Origin: Tissierellia bacterium
GTDB lineage: Bacteria; Bacillota; Clostridia; Tissierellales; Tepidimicrobiaceae
Assembly (NCBI GenBank): GCA_012518745.1
Contig: JAAYRM010000092.1
Location: 1 to 42,917 of the forward strand
Direction: 5' to 3'
DNA: 42,917 bases
In this document: positions 20,624 through 31,074 of the stretch, in pieces
Numbering within the stretch: the first letter of the stretch is position 1
How the letters are laid out: each line of letters opens with the position of its first letter
Program-made: the position numbers and the translations under genes
Notes under the pieces: generated by a model
Seen by the model: the letters and a program-made list of their open reading frames with translations, nothing else
Databases searched by the model: none
Told to the model about the DNA's origin: nothing

Positions 20624-21073
20624 ATGAGGGCAGTAGTACAAAGGGTATCGAGGGCTAGTGTCAGGGTGGATGGGGATATTGTAAGCGATATAGGCAATGG
20701 CCTGCTGGTACTACTAGGCGTAGGAGAAGATGACGATGATAATGATTTAGAATATATGCTGGGAAAGATCCTGGGATTAAGGATATTTGAAGATGATGAT
20801 GGAAAGATGAATCTATCTATAAGGGATGTTAAGGGAAAGATACTAGTAGTTTCCCAGTTTACATTGTATGGAGATGTTAGAAAGGGTAGGAGACCGAGTT
20901 TTTCTACATCGGCTAGACCGGATATTGCAGAGGATATATATGAGAAATTTGTAGCTAGGTGCAAAGATGAGGGCATAGAGGTAGGAAAAGGGGTTTTTGG
21001 GGCCGATATGGATGTTGAACTTATAAATGATGGCCCGGTAACCATATTAATAGATAGTAAAAAAGTATTCTAG
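20624..21073 (+). CDS. dtd: D-aminoacyl-tRNA deacylase
   Basis: MRAVVQRVSRASVRVDG, LVLLGVGEDD, LVVSQFTLYGDVRKGRRPSF, GVFGADMDVELINDGPVTI. Confidence 0.97.
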   Translation: MRAVVQRVSRASVRVDGDIVSDIGNGLLVLLGVGEDDDDNDLEYMLGKILGLRIFEDDDGKMNLSIRDVKGKILVVSQFTLYGDVRKGRRPSFSTSARPDIAEDIYEKFVARCKDEGIEVGKGVFGADMDVELINDGPVTILIDSKKVF

Positions 21074-21084
21074 GAGGGGTTAGT

Positions 21085-21705
21085 TTGCAGGTTATAAGGT
21101 TAGAGGCGGGAATATATGCGGCAAATTGCTATTTAATATATGAGTCGGATAGCATGGAGGCCATTATAATCGATCCGGGTGGGGATTCCGATGATATAAT
21201 ATCTAGGGTAGAGGATTTAGGGTTAAAGGTTAAATATATCATCCTTACCCACGGACATGCGGATCATATTGCCGGTGTTGCGGAGTTGAGGGATTATTTT
21301 AATGTACCAGTTGCAATCCATAAGGAAGATGAACCGATGTTAAGGGACAGTGATAGGAATTTCTCTAGTACAATGGCTACGGGTGAAATCGAAATTGATC
21401 CTGATATACTATTAGACGAGGAGACCAAAATAGAATTTGGGGGATTACCCATAAAGATAATCCATACCCCGGGTCATACCCCTGGAGGTATAACCATAAA
21501 TATCGAAAACTATCTATTTACCGGAGATACTCTATTCGCGGGCTCTATCGGTAGGACCGATTTCCCTGGAGGTTCCTTCGAGGATATAATTGCATCGATA
21601 AAGGAAAAACTATTGGTTTATCCCGATGATACGATACTGTATCCGGGCCATGGGCCAGCTTCCAGTATTGGGAAAGAGAAGAGCAGCAATCCCTTCATTG
21701 TATAG
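21085..21705 (+). CDS. MBL-fold metallohydrolase (glyoxalase II-like)
   Basis: IIDPGGDSDDI, ILTHGHADHIAGVAELRDYF, HTPGHTPGGI, FTGDTLFAGSIGRTDFPGGS, YPGHGPAS. Confidence 0.93.
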   Translation: MQVIRLEAGIYAANCYLIYESDSMEAIIIDPGGDSDDIISRVEDLGLKVKYIILTHGHADHIAGVAELRDYFNVPVAIHKEDEPMLRDSDRNFSSTMATGEIEIDPDILLDEETKIEFGGLPIKIIHTPGHTPGGITINIENYLFTGDTLFAGSIGRTDFPGGSFEDIIASIKEKLLVYPDDTILYPGHGPASSIGKEKSSNPFIV

Positions 21706-21796
21706 GGAATTAGAAGCCACTTCTTGGGATAGCATATCCTTAGGGGGTGGCTCAATTACGGATAGGAGAGTTTTATTATTTTCGGGGAGGGATATT

Positions 21797-23572
21797 ATGA
21801 AAGAAGATTTTAAGGATCTAGGGAGAAGTCATATGTGTGGAAATTTACGGCTGCCCAATGTAGGTGATGATGTAGTATTAATGGGATGGGTTCAAAGGGA
21901 GAGGGATCTTGGTTCGCTAGTCTTTATAGACTTGAGGGATATAACAGGTATCTGTCAGGTGGTATGTGACAATACGGTTTCGGAAGAGGTATTTAAAAGG
22001 GCTACCAAGGTAAGAGGTGAATATGTAATAGCTGTTAAAGGGCAGGTTAGGGAAAGGCAATCTGCAAACAAGGATATCCCGACTGGGCAGGTGGAGGTAT
22101 TGGTAGAGGATCTAAAGATATTGAGTAAATCTGAAACCCCACCTATATATATAAGGGATGATGATAATGTATCTGAGGGCATGAGGCTGAGATATAGGTA
22201 TTTAGATTTAAGAAAACCCTTCATGCAGAAAAATCTGAGGATAAGGCATAGGGCTGCAAGGATAATCAGGGATTTTTTAGATGAGAACGGCTTTATTGAA
22301 ATAGAAACTCCTATGTTGACAAAACCTACTCCGGAAGGAGCTAGGGATTATTTGGTGCCCAGCAGGATTAATCCTGGAGATTTCTATGCGCTACCTCAGT
22401 CACCCCAGTTGATGAAGCAGCTTTTAATGGTCGCTGGGATGGATAGATATTACCAGATAGCTAGATGCTTTAGGGATGAGGATTTAAGGGCGAATAGACA
22501 ACCGGAGTTTACACAGGTTGATATAGAGATGTCTTTTGTTGACATAGACGATGTAATCGATATGAATGAACAATTACTATATAGGATATTTAAAGAATTA
22601 AAAGGCGTGGAAATAGAATTACCTATTAAAAGGATGACCTATAGGGAGGCCATGCAAAGATTCGGCGTGGACAAACCCGATCTACGATTCGGATTCGAAT
22701 TGGTAGATATATCGGCCCTAGTACAGGAATCTAAATTCAGGGTATTCAGTGGTACCATCGAGGATGGCGGTTACGTAAAGGGAATAAATATAAAGGGGTA
22801 TGGGGATGAGTTTTCTAGGAGGGATATATCCAATCTGGAGGATTATATAAAGGATTTCGGAGCCAAAGGGTTGGCTTGGCTTAAGGTAACTGAAGAGGGG
22901 ATTACTTCACCCATTGCTAAGTTTTTATCCGAGGTGGAATTGGATAATATACTAGATAAGATGAATGGGGAAATAGGCGACCTGTTATTGTTAGTGGCTG
23001 ATAAGGAAAAAATTGTTTTTGATAGCCTTGGGAATCTGAGGAATAGGATAGCCAAGGATTTGAATATAATCGATGAGGATGACCTCAATTTAGTATGGAT
23101 TACAGAATTTCCATTGCTAGAATATGATGAGCAGAAGAATCGCTATGTGGCCAAACATCACCCGTTTACCCAGCCAATGGAGGAAGATATACATCTTCTG
23201 GAAACGCAACCGCAAGATGTCAGGGCAAAAGCATATGATATAGTGATCAATGGCGATGAACTAGGAGGAGGCAGTATCAGAATCAGTGATTCGGAACTCC
23301 AGACTAGGATGTTTGCTGCCCTAGGATTTTCGGAAGAGGAAGCCCAGAATAAATTCGGATTTCTATTAGAGGCATTTCAATATGGCACACCACCGCATGG
23401 TGGAATTGCATATGGATTCGATAGGCTTATAATGCTATTGACTAATAGTGCAGATATAAGGGATGTTATAGCATTTCCCAAAACTCAGTCTGCAACATGC
23501 CCGTTAACCGGGGCTCCTAGTGAAGTTAATGAGGAACAGCTACAGGAGATTCATTTAAAACTTGATGTATAA
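21797..23572 (+). CDS. aspS: Aspartyl-tRNA synthetase
   Basis: [80 protein letters not shown]-like, GIAYGFDRL; start moved to ATG 21797. Confidence 0.97.
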   Translation: [591 protein letters not shown]

Positions 23573-23616
23573 CGATAAATATAGAACCATATGTTAGAAT
23601 TCGAAGGATGATATAA

Positions 23617-24324
23617 ATGGGTGAACGTTTTACAAGAACTAGATGGCTACTAGGGCAAGAGGGGATGAACACCCTTAAAAATTCTAAGGTTGCGGTATTT
23701 GGGATTGGTGGGGTGGGTTCCTTTGCCTGTGAAGCCTTAGTTAGATCGGGATTGGGTAAGATTATAATGATAGATTATGATATAATAGATATAACCAACA
23801 TTAATAGACAAATTCATGCAAATTCAAAAACCGTGGGCCTATCCAAGGTGAAGGTAATGAGGAATAGGTTGTTGGATATAAATCCAGATATTGATGTGGT
23901 GGCTATAGAAGAACAATATGGTGAGCTCAATAAAGAGGAGCTACTATGTACAGACTATGATTATGTGATAGATGCGATAGATATGGTTTCGGCTAAGGTG
24001 AATTTAATTGAAAATTGCAAGAGGTTGGGTATTCCCATCGTCTCAGCTATGGGAGCAGGTAATAAGTTAGATCCCACGATGTTTCGAATTGGGGATATAT
24101 ATGAGACGGATACCTGCCCTTTGGCCAAGGTGATCAGAAGGGAATTGAGGAAAAGGGATATATCGGCCTTAAGGGTTGTCTGGTCTAGGGAAAAACCTAT
24201 AAAAGTCAATCCTACAGAGGAGCAATCCGAAAGGGGGGCACCCGGAAGCGTATCATTTGTACCTCCTGTGGTTGGATTAATCCTCGCGTCTGAGGTAATC
24301 AATAATTTGGTATTTGAGAGGTGA
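23617..24324 (+). CDS. tcdA: ThiF-family tRNA threonylcarbamoyladenosine dehydratase
   Basis: RTRWLLGQEGMNTLKNSKVAVFGIGGVGSFACEALVRSG, DVVNITNINRQI-like, DAIDMVSAKVNLI. Confidence 0.9.
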   Translation: MGERFTRTRWLLGQEGMNTLKNSKVAVFGIGGVGSFACEALVRSGLGKIIMIDYDIIDITNINRQIHANSKTVGLSKVKVMRNRLLDINPDIDVVAIEEQYGELNKEELLCTDYDYVIDAIDMVSAKVNLIENCKRLGIPIVSAMGAGNKLDPTMFRIGDIYETDTCPLAKVIRRELRKRDISALRVVWSREKPIKVNPTEEQSERGAPGSVSFVPPVVGLILASEVINNLVFER

Positions 24325-24328
24325 GATA

Positions 24329-24754
24329 ATGGATCAGATAGGATATGTGCGTAAAACTATGAATAATATCGCTGAGGTAGAGGTGAAAAGGATCTCGGGA
24401 TGTGGTACGGGTTGCAGTAGCTGTGGTGGTAGTTGCAATGTCCCGAGCATCATAGTCAATATTGAAAATTCAATCGATGCAAGTGAAGGGGATTTTGTAG
24501 AGATCAAGGCGAAACCTAAGCATATCATTAAATACGCATTGATTATATATATGATTCCCTTCATCATGCTAATTTTAGGGATATCCTTCGGCATTAGCTT
24601 CTTTCAATCTCAGGGTATCGAAAACTATGAAACGTATGCATTTATGGTGGGGCTATTATTTTTAATAATTGCCTTCGGAATAGTGAGGATAATAGATAGA
24701 CGCATAAAGGATAGAAATGAAACCGTAATGGAGATGATAAGGATATTAGGCTAA
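24329..24754 (+). CDS. SoxR-reducing system protein RseC family
   Basis: AEVEVKRISGCGTGCSSCGGSC Cys cluster followed by two TM helices; start moved to ATG 24329 (SD gagaggtga). Confidence 0.85.
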   Translation: MDQIGYVRKTMNNIAEVEVKRISGCGTGCSSCGGSCNVPSIIVNIENSIDASEGDFVEIKAKPKHIIKYALIIYMIPFIMLILGISFGISFFQSQGIENYETYAFMVGLLFLIIAFGIVRIIDRRIKDRNETVMEMIRILG

Positions 24755-24770
24755 ATGGGGGGAGTGATAT

Positions 24771-25043
24771 TTGGTTTTGGAACTGAAGGATAAACAGGCT
24801 ATCATTAGAAGGTTAAGAAGGATAGAGGGGCAGATCAAAGGTATTCAGAAGATGATACTAGATGAGCAGACCTGCGGGGATGTACTCATACAGATAGTAG
24901 CGGCTCGAGCTGCAATAAATTCCGTCGGTGGATTGATATTGGAAAATCATATGAAGGGATGTCTAAAAAATTATTTGAGCGGCATGACAAGGGATGAGTC
25001 CCTAGATGAGCTGGTAAATATTATGGTGAAATACACCAAATAG
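24771..25043 (+). CDS. CsoR/RcnR-like metal-sensitive transcriptional regulator (DUF156)
   Basis: IIRRLRRIEGQIKGIQKMI, EQTCGDVLIQIVAARAAINSVGGLILENHMKGCL keeps the Cys-His-Cys pattern. Confidence 0.92.
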   Translation: MVLELKDKQAIIRRLRRIEGQIKGIQKMILDEQTCGDVLIQIVAARAAINSVGGLILENHMKGCLKNYLSGMTRDESLDELVNIMVKYTK

Positions 25044-25045
25044 AA

Positions 25046-25483
25046 TCAATCTCCATATTTGACTCGTTTTATGGATTTAGATAGAAAAGTGGAGATGGTT
25101 ATTCCCATGGAAATAGCCGCTGCTATAAATAGGGTTTCGGTTCCCTGTTTTGCAGCAAGGATGAAATCATTTTCAATCAATGCTAACATAGTATAATATG
25201 CTCCGGCTCCGGGTACAAGGGGAATTATCCCGGGTATAATATATATAGTGGCTGGTTTTTTATAGCGTCTTGCCAGTAGTTCCCCTAGGATACCCACTGT
25301 AGTAGCAGCAAAAAACGACCCTACTATCTTGCTATGAAAATAGTTTGATGCAATATAGAATACAATCCAGCCCAAGGCACCCGTAATTCCCGATTTGGAT
25401 ATGGAATCCTTTGGAATGCTGAATAATACGGCAAATCCAATTGTAGATAGGAAAGAAAATAGCAATTGTTTCATAATGTTCAT
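25046..25483 (-). CDS. Threonine/serine exporter family, ThrE_2 (DUF3815)-like membrane subunit
   Basis: ATTVGILGELLARRYKKPATIYIIPGIIPLVPGAGAYYTML. Confidence 0.88.
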   Translation of the reverse strand: MNIMKQLLFSFLSTIGFAVLFSIPKDSISKSGITGALGWIVFYIASNYFHSKIVGSFFAATTVGILGELLARRYKKPATIYIIPGIIPLVPGAGAYYTMLALIENDFILAAKQGTETLFIAAAISMGITISTFLSKSIKRVKYGD

Positions 25484-26289
25484 GGGATCAACCCCTTAAA
25501 ATATATATTGAGCACCATGCCAACACCGAAGGCGATTGCTAGAGCGGAAAAAATTGCCTCCATACCCCTCGATAGACCGGATACTAGATCACCGGACATG
25601 GTATCCCGCATGGCATTGGTTATAGCAACCCCGGGTACCATACTCATAATGGACCCTATAATTATTATATCTATATTTTTACCAAGACCAAGATATATGG
25701 ACAGTATCGACAATACGGCGGCTAGGGTGGCCCCTATGAAGTTGCTCAGAAAGGGTGGCGTCTTATATCTATGTATTCCACTTATAACCGTTAATATTAT
25801 AAGGCTTACCATAAAACTGGATATAAAGTCGACAAAAACACCCCCGAATAGCATTGAAAAAAAGGCGCATGCTAAGCTACCAAATATCGATTTGCCCCAT
25901 CTATTGTAGATATTTATTTGATTAATGTATCGGAGATGTTCGATACCCTTATCTATAGACATATTCGAATTAACAAATTTTCTAGAAAACTCATTAACTA
26001 AATTAATTCTATTTAAATCGGTCCTGATGGACTTTACCCTTATCAGATATGCCATCATTTCACTTCGATATTCCAGAGAAATAAATATTCCAGTAGGAGT
26101 TGCGAAAGCGTCTGCATATCTGATGTCTTTTCTAGATTTGCAGAGCCGTTCAACCGTATCCTCCACCCTATAGGTTTCAGCGCCGCTTCTTAACATGATT
26201 CTACCTGCTAATGCGGCCAAAAGAAGTAATTTCCTTACCTCTTCTCTATCGCTTACATAATAATCCAAGGATTTCACCTCATAACCCAT
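25480..26289 (-). CDS. Threonine/serine exporter family, ThrE N-terminal (DUF1212)-like subunit
   Basis: LAALAGRIMLRSGAETYRVEDTVERLC, DAFATPTGIFISL, SMVPGVAITNAMRDTMSGDLVSGLSRGMEAIFSALAIAFGVG; ATGA overlap with the downstream subunit. Confidence 0.9.
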   Translation of the reverse strand: MGYEVKSLDYYVSDREEVRKLLLLAALAGRIMLRSGAETYRVEDTVERLCKSRKDIRYADAFATPTGIFISLEYRSEMMAYLIRVKSIRTDLNRINLVNEFSRKFVNSNMSIDKGIEHLRYINQINIYNRWGKSIFGSLACAFFSMLFGGVFVDFISSFMVSLIILTVISGIHRYKTPPFLSNFIGATLAAVLSILSIYLGLGKNIDIIIIGSIMSMVPGVAITNAMRDTMSGDLVSGLSRGMEAIFSALAIAFGVGMVLNIYFKGLIP

Positions 26290-26432
26290 AATAATCTTGT
26301 AAATAATAAGGAATATCTATATAATTGATTTAGAGCATAGATGGATAAAACTGCGTCCATATCTATACTATTTGCTGATAGGTTAAATTATACTATGGAG
26401 ATGTATCATAATCAAGGAAAGGAGTTTTAGAT

Positions 26433-27665
26433 ATGTATTTTTCAAATTTAAAAGAGAATGATCCGAAGATATTGGATATAATCCAGATGGAAACGAATAG
26501 ACAGCGAGAAAACCTAGAATTGATAGCTTCGGAAAACTTCGTTTCGCTGCAGGTAATGGAAGCGATGGGGAGTCAACTTACCAACAAGTATGCGGAGGGA
26601 TATCCCGGCAGAAGATATTACGGTGGCTGTGAATATGTGGACATGGTAGAGAATTTGGCTATAGATAGATTGAAGGAATTATATGGGGCAGAGCATGCAA
26701 ATGTACAACCACATTCGGGTTCTAATGCCAATCTAGGGGTTTATTTTGCGATTTTAAAACCGGGGGACAAGGTATTGGGCATGAATTTATCCCAGGGGGG
26801 CCATTTAACCCATGGTAGCCCGGTGAATTTATCTGGGGTATATTATGATTTTGTGGATTATGGGGTGGATAGGGAGAATCATAGAATAGAATATGATAGG
26901 GTAAGGGAGATAGCTCTGAAGGAAAAGCCGAAAATGATCATAGCAGGGGCGAGTGCTTATCCAAGGGCTATAGATTTTGAAAAATTCAAGGAGATAGCGG
27001 ATGAGGTAGGGGCTTATCTGATGGTCGATATGGCCCATATAGCCGGTCTTATTGCCGCAGGACTCCATCAAAATCCCGTACCGTATGCTGATTTTGTTAC
27101 GACAACAACCCATAAGACATTGAGGGGTCCAAGAGGTGGTGCTATCCTATGTAAAGAGGAATATGCCGAGCGAATTGATAAGGCCATATTCCCGGGAATC
27201 CAGGGAGGCCCATTGATGCATGTGATTGCAGCTAAGGCGGTAAGTTTTGGTGAGGCGTTGGAGGAGGATTTTAAACTCTATCAGGAACAGATTATTAAGA
27301 ATGCAAAGGTATTAGCGGATAGCCTAATGGAAAAGGGAATTGAACTCGTATCGGGCGGGACGGATAATCATCTAATCCTACTAGATGTTAGAAATAGAGG
27401 GTTGACTGGGAAAAAAGCTGAGGCATTGCTCGATGAGGTCAAGGTTACAACCAATAAAAATACAATTCCCTTCGATCCAGAGAGTCCATTCGTTACAAGC
27501 GGAGTTAGAATGGGAACCCCAGCGGTGACTACTAGGGGCATGATGGAGAAAGAGATGGAGGAGATAGCAGAAATAATAGACCTAGCGTTGGATGAGCGTG
27601 AGGACAGGGAGAGGATCACACAAAGGGTATTGGATCTATGTAAGAGATTTCCACTATACGAATAG
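26433..27665 (+). CDS. glyA: Serine hydroxymethyltransferase
   Basis: [69 protein letters not shown]. Confidence 0.98.
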   Translation: MYFSNLKENDPKILDIIQMETNRQRENLELIASENFVSLQVMEAMGSQLTNKYAEGYPGRRYYGGCEYVDMVENLAIDRLKELYGAEHANVQPHSGSNANLGVYFAILKPGDKVLGMNLSQGGHLTHGSPVNLSGVYYDFVDYGVDRENHRIEYDRVREIALKEKPKMIIAGASAYPRAIDFEKFKEIADEVGAYLMVDMAHIAGLIAAGLHQNPVPYADFVTTTTHKTLRGPRGGAILCKEEYAERIDKAIFPGIQGGPLMHVIAAKAVSFGEALEEDFKLYQEQIIKNAKVLADSLMEKGIELVSGGTDNHLILLDVRNRGLTGKKAEALLDEVKVTTNKNTIPFDPESPFVTSGVRMGTPAVTTRGMMEKEMEEIAEIIDLALDEREDRERITQRVLDLCKRFPLYE

Positions 27666-27668
27666 AGC

Positions 27669-27702
27669 ATAAGCCTACAGTAGACTGTAGGCTTATATGT
27701 TT
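27669..27702 (+). terminator. Hairpin terminator after glyA
   Basis: ataagcctacagt ag actgtaggcttat, perfect 13-bp arms, weak T tail. Confidence 0.65.
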
Positions 27703-27807
27703 AAAGGATAGAATGGCATACAAAGATGACTGAAATCTATCTATTGTTGTAGCATTTTGTTATAATATATATGGTATATATGAGATTAGCTAATGGAAGG
27801 ATATGAG

Positions 27808-29157
27808 ATGGAACTGAAAAATATTGCAGATGATAAAAACATAATAGAGAGAGTAGTAGAAGGAAGTATAGCCAAGGAACTTGGGCTAGAGGCTGGGGAT
27901 ATATTAGTATCCATAGCTGGGATGAAAATTAAGGATATTATAGATTATAAATATCTAATATCGGATGAATATATAGATGTTAGGGTTCAAAAACAAAATG
28001 GTGAAATATGGGACCTGGAAATTGAAAAAGAATTCGATGAGGATCTGGGAATAGAGTTTACGAATCCATTGATAGATAAGGCCAAATCGTGCGGGAATAG
28101 CTGTATATTTTGCTTTATAGATCAATTGCCGCCAAATATGAGGCATACCCTATATTTTAAAGATGATGATTCGAGATTATCATTCCTACAGGGAAATTTC
28201 ATCACATTGACCAACATGAGCGATGAGGAAATCGATAGAATAATCAGCTATAGATTGAGCCCGATAAACATATCGGTGCATACAACCAATCCGGAACTAA
28301 GGATTAGGATATTGAATAATAAAAGGGCTGGCCAACTGCTTAATATATTGAAGAGGTTTAAAAAGGCCAATATTGAAATGAATTGTCAAATAGTGTTAGT
28401 ACCCGGACTCAATGATGGTTCGGAATTAGAGAGGACCCTAATGGATCTATCAAATCTGCATCCTAATATTAGATCGGTGGCTGTTGTGCCCATCGGGATT
28501 ACGAAATATAGGGAAGGGCTTTGTCAACTCGAAGGGTATGATAGGGGAAAGGCAAGGGAATTATTAAGTTTAATCGGACCATGGCAGGATAGATTTCTTT
28601 CAAGTATCGGAACTCGCCTGATATTTGCTGCCGATGAATTCTATATCCTAGCTGGCTTTCCAATCCCGAATTATGATGAGTATGAGGGATTTCCGCAAAT
28701 AGAAAATGGAATAGGATTGTTAAGATCATTCGCGCACGAGGTCGATAGGGAATTGCAGAGTATTGGAATGAATATCATCTTAGATAAAAAATATACCCTA
28801 TTGACTGGGACATTGGCAGAAGGGTTTCTAATGGAGATAAGGGATAAGATACTGAATAGATTCGTTAAGCTAGATCTAGATGTAGTGGCCATAAAGAATA
28901 ATTTTTTTGGGAATAGTATAACGGTATCGGGTTTAGTAACTGGACAGGATATCATAGAACAATTACAATCTCGTAGCAATCTAGGTAATATCATTATACC
29001 GAAGACTATGCTCAGGAGGAACACGGAGATATTCCTAGATGATATAACGCTTAAGGATATTGAAAACCAGTTAAATACCAAAGTGGTTCCAGTAGGGGTT
29101 TCCGGTAATGAGCTAATAGACGTATTTAAAAAGGCACGGGGTGGTAGATATGGATAG
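27808..29157 (+). CDS. DUF512 family radical SAM-like/PDZ protein
   Basis: PDZ-like N-terminus [74 protein letters not shown]; sits upstream of der. Confidence 0.93.
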   Translation: MELKNIADDKNIIERVVEGSIAKELGLEAGDILVSIAGMKIKDIIDYKYLISDEYIDVRVQKQNGEIWDLEIEKEFDEDLGIEFTNPLIDKAKSCGNSCIFCFIDQLPPNMRHTLYFKDDDSRLSFLQGNFITLTNMSDEEIDRIISYRLSPINISVHTTNPELRIRILNNKRAGQLLNILKRFKKANIEMNCQIVLVPGLNDGSELERTLMDLSNLHPNIRSVAVVPIGITKYREGLCQLEGYDRGKARELLSLIGPWQDRFLSSIGTRLIFAADEFYILAGFPIPNYDEYEGFPQIENGIGLLRSFAHEVDRELQSIGMNIILDKKYTLLTGTLAEGFLMEIRDKILNRFVKLDLDVVAIKNNFFGNSITVSGLVTGQDIIEQLQSRSNLGNIIIPKTMLRRNTEIFLDDITLKDIENQLNTKVVPVGVSGNELIDVFKKARGGRYG

Positions 29158-30466
29158 ACCCATTGTCTGCATAGTAGGCAGACCTAATGTAGGAAAATCA
29201 ACCTTATTCAATAGAATAGCTAGGCGAAGAATAGCCATCACAGAGGATACTCCAGGGGTTACTAGGGATAGAATCTATTCCGAGGCCGAATGGCTAAATA
29301 GACATTTTACCTTAATAGATACGGGGGGATTAGAACCAAAAAGTGAGGATATCATTCCGTTAAATATTAGAAAACAGGTAGATATGGCTGTTGATAATGC
29401 TGACATTATATTGTTTATGGTAGATGGTTTGGATGGAATAACTCCAGGGGATAGGGAAATAGCAACGATGTTGAGAAAATCGGGAAAGGAAATTCTATTG
29501 GTATGTAATAAGATAGATAGAGCTGGAACCCCAGATGAGGTATTTGAATTCTACGAACTAGGAATAGGTGCTCCTATAATCATATCGGCAGAACAGGGGT
29601 TGGGAATAGGTGATCTATTAGACGAGATAGTGAAATTGTTTCCTGAAAATAAGGATACTGAATATCATGAAGATGTGCTTAAGGTGGCGGTAATTGGCAA
29701 ACCCAATGTAGGGAAATCATCTTTAATAAATAAGATTTTAGGTGAGGAGCGGGTAATAGTAACCGATATACCAGGTACGACAAGGGATGCCGTGGATACC
29801 TATTTTACCCATAGGGACAATAAATACCTATTTATAGATACGGCGGGTTTAAGGAGAAAGCGAAGTATATATGAAGATATAGAGAGATATAGCGTAGCTA
29901 GAACCCTATCGGCCGTGGATAGGACGGATATATGTATCATTATGATAGATGCTATTGAGGGGATAACCGAACAGGACACAAAGATTGCGGGCTATGCTCA
30001 TGAAAATGGCAAGGGACTATTGATCGCAGTCAACAAATGGGATCTAGTTGAAAAGGAATCCGATACCTATAATAGAATTGAAAGGGACATAAGGATGAAG
30101 CTAGCATTTATGCCCTATGCACCTATTGTGTTCATATCCGCTAAAACCGGTAGAAGGCTTGATAAGCTATTTGAATTTCTACAGGCAATTAATAATAATT
30201 ATAGCCTGAGGATTAGTACAGGTGTTTTAAATGATATAATAAACGAGGCGGTCCTATTGAACCAACCTCCATCGGATAAGGGGGTAAGGCTTAAGATCTA
30301 TTATGGTACCCAGGTTTCAGTTAGGCCACCAAAGTTTCTGATATTTATTAATAGGAGACGGTTGATGCATTTTTCATATAGGAGATACCTCGAAAACCAG
30401 ATAAGACAGTATTTTGGGTTTGAAGGGGTGCCCATATGGTTTGAATTCAAGGAGAAGGATGATTAG
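29150..30466 (+). CDS. der: Ribosome biogenesis GTPase Der (EngA)
   Basis: Two G domains: [23 protein letters not shown] and [33 protein letters not shown]-terminal KH-like domain. Confidence 0.98.
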   Translation: MDRPIVCIVGRPNVGKSTLFNRIARRRIAITEDTPGVTRDRIYSEAEWLNRHFTLIDTGGLEPKSEDIIPLNIRKQVDMAVDNADIILFMVDGLDGITPGDREIATMLRKSGKEILLVCNKIDRAGTPDEVFEFYELGIGAPIIISAEQGLGIGDLLDEIVKLFPENKDTEYHEDVLKVAVIGKPNVGKSSLINKILGEERVIVTDIPGTTRDAVDTYFTHRDNKYLFIDTAGLRRKRSIYEDIERYSVARTLSAVDRTDICIIMIDAIEGITEQDTKIAGYAHENGKGLLIAVNKWDLVEKESDTYNRIERDIRMKLAFMPYAPIVFISAKTGRRLDKLFEFLQAINNNYSLRISTGVLNDIINEAVLLNQPPSDKGVRLKIYYGTQVSVRPPKFLIFINRRRLMHFSYRRYLENQIRQYFGFEGVPIWFEFKEKDD

Positions 30467-30468
30467 GA

Positions 30469-31074
30469 ATGATGGATCTATTTATGATAGCCGCAATGGC
30501 CTATTTATTTGGAAACTTTTCATCTGCCTATATACTTGGTAGACTGTTTAGGAAAGAGGATATAAGGAATTTTGGAAGTGGGAATGCTGGTGCAACTAAT
30601 GCGCTGCGGGTATTTGGGAAGAGAATAGGTATTATATCCCTTATATCCGATATATTGAAGGGCGTTTTAGCTGTCTATATTGCTGGTTACATATGGGGGG
30701 AACAGGCAGAATTATTAGCAGGTATATTTGTGGTCATAGGGCATAATTGGCCTGCACTCCTGGGTTTTAAGGGTGGAAAGGGTATCGCAACATCCTTGGG
30801 GGTAATTGCATGGCTACATTGGCCCACCATAGTCATAAGTATCACAATAGCAGTATTGATAATAGCGAGAACTAGATATGTTTCTTTAGGATCTATTGTT
30901 GGGGCCGTATTAACACCTATAATTGGGGCCCTAATAAATAGACCCTTCGATAAGAATTTTATCCTTACGATATCTATACTCAGTGCTATAGCGATATATC
31001 AACATAGGGATAATTTTGGGAGATTGATCCGGGGAGAGGAACTTAGGTTAGGCGAAAAAATAGACGAGGGGTGA
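30469..31074 (+). CDS. plsY: Glycerol-3-phosphate acyltransferase PlsY
   Basis: GNFSSAYILGRLFRKEDIRNFGSGNAGATNALRVFGK, IGHNWPALLGFKGGKGIATSLG. Confidence 0.96.
   Translation: MMDLFMIAAMAYLFGNFSSAYILGRLFRKEDIRNFGSGNAGATNALRVFGKRIGIISLISDILKGVLAVYIAGYIWGEQAELLAGIFVVIGHNWPALLGFKGGKGIATSLGVIAWLHWPTIVISITIAVLIIARTRYVSLGSIVGAVLTPIIGALINRPFDKNFILTISILSAIAIYQHRDNFGRLIRGEELRLGEKIDEG

Noticed and set aside
25466-26173. Plus-strand ORFs 25466-25909 and 25925-26173
   Set aside because: Antisense to the thrE-like pair on the minus strand, which has clear family motifs
26290-26432. Glycine riboswitch or other leader upstream of glyA
   Set aside because: Only a weak imperfect repeat (atagatgga...tccatatctat); no conserved riboswitch core recognised
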